Part shown: piece by piece, positions 13,201-23,431 of the stretch
How positions within the stretch are numbered: the first letter of the stretch is position 1
Layout: each line of letters begins with the position of its first letter
NCBI GenBank assembly: GCA_905331475.1
Contig: CAJNYU010002703.1
Location: 186,001 to 250,000 of the forward strand
Source: Rotaria socialis
Lineage: Eukaryota; Rotifera; Eurotatoria; Philodinida; Philodinidae
DNA: 64,000 bases
Direction: 5' to 3'
Notes under the pieces: generated by a model
What the model was told of the DNA's origin: nothing
Seen by the model: only the letters and a program-made list of their open reading frames with translations
Databases searched by the model: none
Translations under genes and position numbers: made by a program

Positions 13201-14272
13201 GTCGTAAACTTTGGATTGATATTATACCTGGAGATGACAAACAAGCAGATTCTATCGTTCATTTCTATCAAGAAAAGGATAATTATATGTTAGGCTTACA
13301 TAAATTAGAAGTCGAAGAGGCAGCTAATCTAGCTGCTTTATTGGGCAGAGCGGATCGTGGTAAAGGAGCACCTGAGTAAATCAATATTCAATTTCTTTGT
13401 ATAGAAAATTTGTACGAGTAATTTTATAATGATTTAGAGCAAATTTGAGCAATTTTGTTCCAGCCTATTTGGTGAAAGCAACATCACAATCTGATTGGGC
13501 GAAGGTAATCAAAAATCCGGGCCTACTTTTAAGAGATATCATATTTGTGTTATTTATTAGAAAATTTACGCAGCCACAGGTAATCTTCGAGATGTGAATG
13601 AAGAAGAGGCGAAAGTCCGCTTTTTAAAACATGTTGCTGCTTGGTCAACTTATGGTACAACAATGTATCCAATTAAGGTAAATTCATCATGAAAGTTGAA
13701 TATTAAATATGTTTCTAATAACACCCGGAAAAAAGTGAAGATAATCAGTAGTATCTGTCAGCCGTTGAAATATATCTTTTTCTTGACTCGAAATCAAATC
13801 AAAGGCAATTCATCATGAAATTTCAGAAGTCTCCTATCGTTTATTGGACATCGGCACGATTAGGAGTTAATTGTATCGATTCGTAATTTTTCATTAGCAT
13901 GTTCAATGTTTCATTTAATCGTTCTTCTTTTACAGAACGACACTGAAAGTGAATTTCCTGAAAATATCTATATTTGTATTAATCAAAATGGTGTAGAAAT
14001 TGTAGATGCAAATACCAAAGTAAGAATAGAATTCGATTATTTCTTTCAATCTGAACGAATACTTTTCTTTTCTTTTCTTCGAGGAGTCTTTGTCTAAATA
14101 TCCGTATTATAATTTAAATTATAATTCCAATGCAATTTCAATCTTTCTCGAAGTACGCATGGGACGTTCATCGAAAAAGTATACATTCGATACTGAAATT
14201 GGTGATATTATTGGAGATTTAATTGATGACTATATGAAAATAGCCGAAAATGAAGGAAAACAAGATGACTAA
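4015..14272 (+). CDS. MYO7A: Unconventional myosin VII heavy chain (MYO7A-like)
   Basis: This is a many-exon gene (first exon M-A-A, 4015-4023) with the full class VII architecture. The motor has P-loop GESGAGKT at 4703-4726, split from IIS by an intron; switch [12 protein letters not shown] near 4915; switch II DIFGFE near 5983; and a converter region ending in [13 protein letters not shown] near 8090. IQ-type neck repeats follow (8150-8700), then a charged helical stretch (8700-8900), MyTH4-1 (about 9000-9900), FERM-1 (about 10040-11450), an SH3 domain (about 11560-11720, [10 protein letters not shown]), MyTH4-2 (about 11870-12720) and FERM-2 (12770-14260). No break is visible. Class VII myosins move on actin and anchor membrane or adhesion complexes in protrusions; their tail binds adaptor proteins. 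The largest intron (6651-7656) carries a transposon and intron 10490-10592 contains an assembly gap. Assignment to A rather than B form is not meaningful outside vertebrates. Confidence 0.93.
7129..7511. mobile_element. Non-autonomous hAT-type MITE with G/C-run core
   Basis: The element starts CAGTGGTGTTGCCAG and ends with CTGGCTACGCCACTG, so its ends are imperfect inverted repeats (13 of 15 positions). It is flanked by CTACTTAG (7121-7128) and ATATTTAG (7512-7519). These agree at 6 of 8 positions and fit the nTnnnnAn pattern of hAT 8-bp target duplications. Inside are a run of 21 G (7143-7163), GCAATTGC, a run of 69 C (7177-7245) and a second copy of CAATTGCCCA. There is no transposase frame, so it must have been mobilised by an enzyme encoded elsewhere. 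It sits in the 1006-nt myosin intron. The family call rests on ends and duplication only. Confidence 0.7.
10536..10590. repeat. G-run / 10-N gap / C-run inside a myosin intron
   Basis: Twenty G (10536-10555), ten N (10556-10565), TTTTGCATTGA, then fourteen C (10577-10590) lie within intron 10490-10592. The C-run abuts the splice acceptor AG at 10591-10592, so it occupies the place of the polypyrimidine tract. The Ns show that the assembly is not continuous here, so the run lengths are unreliable. The exons on both sides join in frame (G then IRTDVYQY), so the coding sequence is not affected. Confidence 0.8.
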
Positions 14273-15445
14273 ACAATTCCTATTTAAGACTTAAACTCCT
14301 CTCGTTTTATCCTCATTCGACGTATCATTATTAACTAACAAAAACAAAAAATAATCTTTTTTCTTATGCACGCATTGAACTACACACATACCAATCAGTA
14401 AGGCTTTTCATAACTATTTGTTTTCCGTAAGTTCACTAGACAAAAAACTAACAAAAGAAATGAATGTCCCTCAAACATTTTTATTGATATACATATATAT
14501 AGATATAAATAAAATAAGAATACCAACATACAGAAATGAACTTTTCAAAAGAAAAATAAACAACAATATACGTTTTATGACAATAAAAAAGGAAAGAGAG
14601 ACATCAATCTATCTACTCTGAATCGAAAAACGATAAAAATAGAAAATTACAGTTTAGCTTTTTTATGTAATAAAATAAATGTAGTTAAAACGCGCAGTTA
14701 AAAACTATTTACAAACACATAAACACACACATGCGTGCAAATGAAAACGTCATTTTATAATATCACCATGAAATAGTTTTCTTTAAAATCATCAGAAATC
14801 GTACATAAATACACGTACTCATGTTTATATACGTTTTTGCACTGAATGAGAAAGAAACAAAACATCTAATAGCAACAGAGAAAAGAATGCGAAAGATTTT
14901 TTTTAGTTGAAATTAAACGATGAACAGTAGTGTGAGTGTTTGACAAGTTAAGAAGAACGAGAACAAACTACCTCATGCAATCTACATGGCTAAAAAAAGA
15001 GCAGCAGTAATACTCGACAAAAGAATTATAGCTGAAATATTATATGACACAAATGACAATAGTAACATCAAGGAAACCTCTTTCGAATGTTGAAATAACA
15101 TTAAAAAGATAAAAGCGATGTTGCAAGTGTGTCAAAACGAATATTGATACAATATTTATGTCAATGGTGGTATAAACGATGTTTTCGGATGATTATATCG
15201 TCCGACTAAAATAAAATATTTTAGAAAAATGATTTGATGACTGCGAGAGATCTATTGCGTACATCGAGGGTCATAATTCTACGGCTCGAACCGGAATTAA
15301 TTACTCTTTTCACAAGGATAACTTATCGTTCTGGACGTTTTCAATATTTTAACCAATCAGATGTAGACGAAATTTAATAGCCTTTTCAGTCCGCTTTTTA
15401 TTTTTTGAAACAGTATGCTAATTGACTTAAGGCCTCAATTTCAAT
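14273..15445. other. Convergent intergenic region (myosin VII / MARF1-like 3' ends)
   Basis: About 1.2 kb of AT-rich sequence separate two convergent stop codons. Probable 3' untranslated regions with AATAAA-like words (for example AATAAAATAAG near 14507-14517) lie here. I see no supported gene and no recognisable repeat. Confidence 0.4.
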
Positions 15446-18400
15446 TTACACTTCGTATTTTCTCTTCCACCAAGAACAAAACGAGTACGTACGTCGAAAT
15501 TCAGGATTGACCATAATTATTTTAAAATTGCGTCGACCACGAACTTGAGCAACAATTTGAATAGCATCAAAAAGACGAAGCATTGTTGGAAATCCATAAT
15601 CGGCTGGATACAATAAATGACTGGAACCAGTTCGACGTTGATATTCAACAATGAAATCATCATAAGGCATGCGACCATCACATGAACCTAAAAGAAGTAC
15701 CACATTGTAAGCAAAAACCATCGGTGGAGTTAAACGAATGGTTTGATCAGCGACCTAGTAGATAAAAATGTTTATGATAGAAATTGAACGAGCACAACAA
15801 AAGTTAACCTCGACATAATCGCGTAACTCGTTGCGACACATATTTAAAGTGATATCTTGTTTAAAACGAACGAGCATCTCTTGTTTCAATTGCCAAAATG
15901 ATAATTGACATTTTGAAAGCATCAATGTAAGAACAATATTTTTTGTTAATTGCACTTGCACCGGATTGGCTTCTTTAATTGAAATAGAAACATCAATTTT
16001 TGTATAATGAAGCTAAAAATTAGAAAATCATGAAGAATATTGAACGAAAAATTAAGTTTTTCTTTGAGAACATACTTCAAATTTATCGGTTCTTGTACAA
16101 AGAAATGTTTCAAGATTACTTGAACCAAAATCTTCTGGATTAAGCTCATTTCGGTAAACTTGTAAATATTGCGTTCGTAGATCTTTAACTTTCAATGAAC
16201 CATGAGACTTGCGAACAAGTTGCTCGATATTTAATACTATTCCCTTTTCCATCATAGTTGATGTTAATTGAACAATTTTCTCGCCATGTTTATCTTCATC
16301 AATCTAATAGAAATATTCAATAGCAGAAATGTTTCTAATTATTTCAAATATATATATATATATATATATGTATATTATACTTTGACAACATGAGAAAGTT
16401 CTTCGAGTAAATCAATTAAACGAGAAAAACCATATGTTTGAACTTTACATTGGTAGCCGAAATGATGACTGAAATAAATATATATATAGTTAATTTCATA
16501 GACGAACAATAACAGATGTTCTCTTCCTACTGATAGGATGGAATGAATTTTTGAAATGATATACTAAAATCTGGTAAAATACGGAGCATATCAATAACAT
16601 CTTGTTCAAATTTGCTTGTTGCAAAAATTTCTAAATCAGTTCGTTCTAAATTTAAAAAATGAACTGATTCATTTTTCGTTTCTATCAGCTTTTGCTTACC
16701 TTTACGATAGAGCTTAATAATACCCTTCTCAGCATCGAGTACTAATTCTTTATTATCTTTTATTTCATTAACTAAATCTTCCAAATAGCACATACCGAAA
16801 TCAGTTATACAAAATGATTTTTTATAAGCCATTTCTGAAATAATAAAAACAAAATTCTCGTTTGGTCACTAGAAAGTACTGCTGCATGTTTTCTTCATAC
16901 CGTATTCAATCGGAATTTCGCTAATTGCCATTAATCGTTGTGGTTTATTTTTCAAAATACGAATAATATCATTAGTAAAACGTTTCATTTGACATCGATG
17001 ACTAATTGTTATAATACGTTTATTTCCATCGCCAAGTATCTACGCAAAAACAAGAATTAGATTTTTCTTTTTATCTAAAAACGGCGTCGGATTACTTGAA
17101 CTGATTTCGGTACAGCACATAAAAGATCAAGTATTTTCGAAAAACCATAATCAGCAACGCGACATTGCCGATTAAAATATTGATGATAAGCCGAAACAAA
17201 TTTTGAAACAGGCAACCGGCAATGAGAACTTTGATGTTTAAGCAGATCAAGAACTTCACGTGAAAATTGTTGCAAACGTTGTTGAACCTCAGCACATGTA
17301 TCAACATGCACTACAACAAATGGAAGCAATTGAAAATTATCTAACGAAAATTCGAACGTTTACTATTCGATGTATCAAATGGCGTTGGCGTAAACGATGG
17401 CCCTGTTGTTTGAGAAAATTGAACTTTTTTAATAAATCCTTGTCCAGTTAAGATTTGAATATCTTTGATGCCTAATATTTAAAAAAACACGTATAGCTGA
17501 CTTTAATTAATTGAACCTATTGAAGAAACACTTACATGAAACATAATGTTCAAGTGGTACACCGTCTTTATGATCAATTAAAGGTTCGAAAGTAAAGGAA
17601 TAGCATTGAGCAAAACTGAAAATAAGAATAGATTTAAAAGAAAAAACCTTCAATAAACAGTAGGATTTCATACCTAGCTAAAGGCATTGAACCGTTGTGT
17701 TGAGTTAATAATTGACGAATGTTATCAGCAAATGTTTTGAATGATATTTTAACAAAGGGTAAATCAAGATCAGAATTAATAATAAAATTTTTTGAACAAT
17801 GAATTATACAAAATGGTTGTTCGAGTTGAGTCTACAATAGATGAAAAATTGAATAAACGTCAGTAAATACAACGTGACATACATGAATATGATTTTCATC
17901 GAAATGAGTACGAAATGCAGGCAATAGACGTGCAACTCGATTACCTCGATATTCCTGAATATCGATGACATGTTTCATTGTATATAATTCACTGACATGA
18001 AGAGGCTTTTGAAATCTAATAAAAAATTATTATTATTAAATTTTTGATTATGGAAAAATGCCACTCGTTGTTTTTACCGGCTTTGATATTCTTGAATTAG
18101 TGTAACAAGTACACAAGTATAATCTGTGTGTTCTTTGAGTAGAAGAGCAATTTCTACAGTTCGTCTAGAAGAATCAAACATGAAAACAACTATTCTTAAT
18201 CAGAAAATAACTTGCTCAGCTGAATCGATTGCTGACGATGCTGAAGGTATTGCTTGTGTTGGTGGTGTTTCAAATGTTGAAGACGGAGCAAGGGTAGGTG
18301 CAGCACGTGTTCGTTTAACAGATGATGATACTCGATTGTATATATCAAGTGTATGCGATCGTACTGGTGTTGAAAATTCCAATTTCGGCGGCGGTGGTGG

Positions 18401-18765
18401 TGGTGGTGGTGGTTTACTATTAGTTAATGATCGACTAGCTGATATTAAAAAAAATAGATTAAAAAGTTAAAGAAAATTTCTCTTATTTTATTACAAATTC
18501 TTCGATTGCTAGCATCAGATAAAGGTCGTCTTATAGAACCGCTCGTAGGTGATTGCGGTTCAAGTTCACTCATGACTGAACGAGGTGTATAGATACCTGA
18601 TTCATGCATCAATGAATTATTCCATTTCGATGGACTCGACATCCACCAATTTGATGTAATCGATTGCGTCAAACCTGATTCAACACAATAACTATCATTG
18701 AGCAAACTGCTTACTGTTTGTTTGTCAAAATCTGGTCCGAGACACCAGAGCACGCTCAAATCCAT
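15446..18765 (-). CDS. MARF1: MARF1-like protein with LOTUS/OST-HTH repeats, no NYN or RRM part
   Basis: The spliced protein matches the C-terminal two thirds of animal MARF1 (limkain b1). After a Ser/Pro-rich N-terminus (18473-18765) and a nine-proline tract (near 18386-18412), the regions ELYTMKHVIDI, FADNIRQLLTQHNG, DGVPLEHYVSC, FSREVLDLLKHQ, CRVADYGFSKILDLL, FGYQCKVQTYGFSRLIDLL and LLYPADYGFPTMLRLFDA follow in the same order as in MARF1. I count about eight LOTUS (OST-HTH) repeats, a fold that binds RNA or RNA helicases. Vertebrate MARF1 also has an N-terminal NYN nuclease and two RRMs, which I do not find; the Cdx gene occupies the sequence upstream. The start at 18763-18765 (MDLSVLWCLG) is preferred. 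An acceptor at 18827-18828 would give a leader with a 13-codon upstream frame ending before it; an in-frame ATG at 18924 is an alternative. One splice near 17340-17375 is uncertain. Confidence 0.8.
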
Positions 18766-18782
18766 TTCAGCAGCAGCGCTTT

Positions 18783-18821
18783 TTAGCTGTTGTTGTTGTT
18801 GCTGTTGCTGTAAATAATCAT
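18783..18821 (-). other. Short upstream open frame before the MARF1-like start
   Basis: If the mature leader begins at 18826, after the acceptor TTCAATTAG, its first ATG (18819-18821) opens a 12-codon frame rich in Ser and Asn that stops at 18783-18785. This is 17 nt before the MARF1-like ATG and in another frame. It would be translated from the CAG/AAC repeat that reads as poly-Gln in the main frame. Its role is unknown; it could lower translation of the main frame. Confidence 0.3.
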
Positions 18822-18967
18822 GCGACCTAATTGAAGAATAAAAATTATTTCGAACTATGATTATTCGACTAACATTAAATACGACATTGTTTGGTATATG
18901 TTGTTGTGAACAGATAGAAAACAAGCCGACGTCAAGCAGCGTGTGTGCGTATATGTGTAGGATTCAC

Positions 18968-18991
18968 ATATATATATATATATATATATAT
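18968..18991. repeat. (AT)n microsatellite
   Basis: Twelve uninterrupted AT units lie between the MARF1-like and Cdx genes. The rest of 18925-19439 is AT-rich intergenic sequence, probably the Cdx 3' region, with no supported gene. Confidence 0.9.
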
Positions 18992-19439
18992 CGATCTTCT
19001 TATACTAGGATGCATAATGGCCGACGATGTAAGACATAGAGAAAGAACGAACGAGATAGATTACTGATGACCATCTCTTTGCGTTTTCTTTTTTTGTTCA
19101 TTCGGACGATAATACCTAGAGGTATTCGTGCAAACGAGTATATATGGTATGAAAACATCGATTCAGTGTTTAACATCATATATTGTACTACGATCGTTTT
19201 GGTCGAACGAAGGAATAGATTTGCCCTTCATCATTGTTCTAAAGCAAAGTTTGTCTGCGTTAATATATATAGCTAGTATGATATTTAAACCTTTGTTTCA
19301 GTTGATAAAAGAAAGAAACACTTAACGATCAAAATATTATTTTGAATATTCTTTCAAAATTACAAAAAAAAATGAAAGAAGAGAAAAGAAAGAAAGAGAT
19401 AGAAGGTATTGAATGTCTCTTCAGAAGAAATAAATAGAA

Positions 19440-20946
19440 TTACGTATAATTTTGGTAATAATTTGGACTTTCAACGCCGCCATCACTTGGTGAATCAACA
19501 TCATTTGAGTTATTTAATTGACGCGACGAAGTTACATCGTGTCGTTTTTTATTTAATTTACGTTCTTTCGCACGACGATTTTGAAACCAAATTTTAATCT
19601 ATATTCAAATTAGAAAAAGCAAAACATAATTTTGAAAATAAAATAAACAAATTATTTTATTTACTTGTCGTTCACTCAATGATAATGTCAATGATAGAGC
19701 TGATTTACGTGGAATTGAAATATATTTTGATATGATAAATTCATTTTCAAGTTCATATCGTTGTTGATCGGTATAAACGATACGATATTTGTCGCGTGTA
19801 CGTGTTTTTCCTAACGGAGAAAGAAAATAGAAAATATTAAGTTTTATTCTTATTTTTGAGTTAGAAGCAATTTTTTTTTCTTTCATATGTGTGCATATGT
19901 CTTTGTCGAAACTCAATATTGGCCTTATCTTCCGTTTAACATCAATGCAGATATATCAACAATTGAAAGCCATAAAAAAAATCTATATACGTGTATTGCA
20001 GTACCATTTTATGGCACTCGACATTTTTTTTTTCTTACAAAAAAAATCAATCGAACAGACTGACTTATCAAAATACATTATTGTTGCCCATCGTATGTTT
20101 ACACTCTGATCATGTTTAAGTGTAACACCAATGTGGAAGCGCGTGTTTCAATCAATGCCCTTTTCATATTCCTTTACTTTTAAAGGTCAATTGATTACCG
20201 TTCAATGGATTTTTTGGTGGTACTGAATTTAACTGTAGTGATGAAGATTCATGTTTAAGCCAATTTGATTGTTGAGGCGAATTTGATAATTCATCTTTAG
20301 ATGTTTGCTCTTGACAATGAGTTCCAGTTTCAAAATATAGCGGTGGACTATAGGAAGACTCGAATTTAATGGGAATCGTTGGCTGTGATGTCCACTGTGG
20401 TTGTGATGGATCATAGAAATTATTTGTTGGATAAAATGGACATGGATTTGAATAATGCCGATAAGATGATGGATTTGGTGTTGGAGTTGGATGTAATGCT
20501 TGATAATTACCTGAGCCAAGCCATGTTGATGAATCATTGCATGTTTGCGGCGGAGTTGATGGTGTCGGTGGATAGAGATGCTGATGGATATGATGATGAT
20601 GATGTGTGGCTGAAATTGTAGCTGATGCATTTAATTGTGATAACTGTACAGATGGAACAGGTACAAGTGTTTCTAATGTTGGATTTAAGGATTGCTGTGT
20701 TTGAGCTTGATCAATAGCTGCAATATTTTGATTAGCTAAAATATTATGTGTGTTAGTCGCTGGCCAATAATTGTAATCGAATGCTTCGATTTTCGATGGT
20801 ATAGGTGTATAATCAGAATAGGAATTTGGATGTGTAGAATAATTATTGTAGGCTGCGTCAAAAATGCGCAAAGGTTCGCCCGATGAACCAGTTTCATGAT
20901 CATTCGATATTAATGATGAATAGTTTATGTTATTGTTATTGTTCAT
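19440..20946 (-). CDS. CDX: Caudal/Cdx-type homeobox transcription factor
   Basis: Three exons. Exon 1 (about 20194-20946) encodes a roughly 250-residue low-complexity N-terminus rich in Asn, Tyr, Ser, Pro and His. After a 383-nt intron, exon 2 (about 19666-19811) starts [19 protein letters not shown], and after a short intron exon 3 gives [14 protein letters not shown]. Together they form a Cdx-class homeodomain: the RDKYR start, YTDQQR and the RRAKERK recognition-helix end are diagnostic. Cdx proteins bind TTTAT-like sites and pattern posterior tissue and gut. The intron falls between homeodomain residues 44 and 45, which as far as I recall is also where vertebrate CDX genes are split. I do not see the usual PYEWM-type hexapeptide just before the homeodomain. 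The stop is TAA at 19440-19442, with about 30 residues after the homeodomain. The start is the ATG 3 nt after a TTTTAG acceptor. Confidence 0.92.
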
Positions 20947-23431
20947 ATTCTAAAATAACAAATTGAATAATATAAATTTATTATTTTCTTACACCTGGAA
21001 TATTCTCTTGTTTTATTTTAGGTAGTTCGTAAAACAAAACGAAAGAATTATTGCTTACTTGGTTGGTGATTATAGGTGTTGAAGATGATGTAATAAACGT
21101 CAATGATAATTTCACGGACAATCAATCGATGAATGTTTTTATTATTATTGTTCTAGTAATAAAATTAGTGCGTTTTGAATAGAGCTACTCCTTCGATTAT
21201 GACTTTAGTCACATGTTATAATCATAAAATAAAAAGACTAGAAATTGTCTTCTTCAATGAAGAGATGGATGATGATGATGATAATTCGTATATATTCTAA
21301 AGAAGTAGACGTGTATACTACTGCACTTTTTTTTAGTTTTATGATTCAATGTTCGTATCAAATAACAAAATTTCTCTTTGCGATAAATCGTCAAGAGGAA
21401 AAGAGAGAGAGAGAGAGAGAGAGAAGGAGAGAGCAAGAGAAATAGAGAAACAGAACGAAAACGTAAAGGTAATCAATTTTCATTGGTTAAAGAGAGCAAA
21501 ATATAATATTATTGGTTACTAATGAATTAGAAAGGAAGAAAGAATGTTTTGCTGTTAGGATAATTATTGATTTTAGTTATGACAACAAGTTTTCTATGAA
21601 CGAGAAACTACAAGTCAAGTTTTAATAAAAAGAATAATTGTACAAAATTCGGTTGTGGATGTAAGTTCAAAAGAATGGCTTCTCTTGTTCCATGATTGGT
21701 CTATCTCTTCAAAATTTAGGCAGTGAGATGTAAAACATTTTTTCAAGATAAGACTATGTGAATGTTTGATACAGGTGCATCGAAGCTTTTTTTTTATCGA
21801 AGAAGGTTGAATATTGTCATAAACTTCACAGTAGAAATTTTCAATAGTTCTACAGATGAATGAGTGACCAGAACGATGTCGATATGTTCTTGCTGCTATT
21901 TGAGACATTGCTATTTACTCTTCGTTCTATCACGAGAGGTTAACAAGTATGAAGCAAATAGAGAATTAAAAACTAGCCACATAGATCATAGGTTTGATTT
22001 ATTCAGTTTCATTAAAAAGTTAAAGAAGACAAAATTCTATCGGTAATAATTTTTCTTTTTTTTTCATAGCTGCAAATATTCTAGCAAATGGTTTGTTGAT
22101 TCTATTTTTAAGTTAGAGATTATTCATATAGAAACAGAAAAAATGTTGCTCAACAATCTTGCAACAAAATTATCGGAATGAATACGATAAGCCTACGCAG
22201 TTTCTGTTCTGTTAGAATTTTGTTGCAGATTTTCCTTTCGACCTTTTAATCTGCGAGAACGAAAAAAGTTTCCAACGAAAATATACACACGACGACATTG
22301 TCGGTACTCTCAAAAACTAGGCCAATTCTTACGATATTCTTCTTATAGCTGTAGACGATACTATTCTATAGAAAAAAAATTAATCGCATTTGTATTTGAG
22401 AACGTTTGCATCGAATCAAATAATTATAGAAAAACATTATCTTTTTTTTTATTTTCTCAAGTGGATCTCATATTGATTAATTCCGATGGATGTTCAATCA
22501 AAGTATACTTGAAAAGATAAGCATTCTTTTATGCTATTTAATTACATCTTCCATCCGCTTTTTTCTTCTTCTATTACCTATACCTCTTACCTTCTGTTTC
22601 AGTATTATTAGTCTGCTGTTTTGATTTTTGTCTATCTATCGAAAACAGGCAATCTGTGTGTGAGAAAAAGAAAACGAATCGTCATCTGATGATCTTATTA
22701 GAACATTCAATTTTGATACATTGTAGTCCAATTATGAATCAATTCGTTGTCCTGATTTGTATGGAAAAAAACAACAGCCAGCTCCTTGATTGGTATTATA
22801 TTGATAGCTTGAGCTTGTTGTCACTTCAGTGGTGGGCAGGATTTGACTTCTCCACCTTATTTCTTTTGGCATCACACCTACGTGCGACCAATCACATGAA
22901 TTTATTCTGTATTCATTCTAATTGATTCGATGTCTTGTCTCAATTAGCATACGATATATGTAAAAAGTCAAACTGTGCATAAAATTGATACCATTCATAT
23001 TTAATGGAGTTAAAGCAAATATATTTATACTTGTCTTAATGTCACTTTTGGAAATATTATGAATAGAAAGTTTATTTTCAGATATGATGAATATACAGAC
23101 AACAAAAAGAAAGAAAGAAAGAAAGAAAGAACGAGTGTTATAGTCAGTATGAATATCACAGATACAAAAAAAATGCAAATAATACATGGAATAACGACTG
23201 GTTCGATGGAATATGTAAAGCAGCGTTAACGAAAGAAATAGGAGAGAAAAATGCATTTAGATAGCACGTGTGGAACTTTGGAATTCAATTGAAACAAAAC
23301 AGACAATCAACAAAACAATGTTTCATGCATTAGAGATTAGTAATTATCTAGCACCGAAACAAACAAAAAAATAATTAATAGCCATGCAGACAAAACTAAT
23401 TTCATAGCCGTACGTGTTTTTTTTTGTCTAT
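20947..23431. other. Long intergenic region upstream of Cdx
   Basis: About 2.5 kb lie between the Cdx start and the SH3BP5-like stop. Open frames here are short and look like chance frames in AT-rich DNA. There is a (GA)n tract at 21402-21424 and a (GAAA)n tract near 23106-23130. Because Cdx genes are developmentally regulated, enhancers are likely here, but none can be shown from sequence alone. Confidence 0.4.
21402..21424. repeat. (AG)n microsatellite
   Basis: An uninterrupted run of AG units, extended by imperfect GA-rich sequence to about 21440. It lies about 460 bp upstream of the Cdx start codon. GA tracts can bind GAGA-type factors in other animals; that role is not shown here. Confidence 0.8.

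Noticed and set aside
13681-13822. Direct repeat of AATTCATCATGAAA within a myosin intron
   Set aside because: Two copies of about 14 nt, 125 nt apart, with no inverted ends or target duplication; too little to call an element.
22656-22925. 89-codon plus-strand frame upstream of Cdx
   Set aside because: No family resemblance, no splice context; probably chance.
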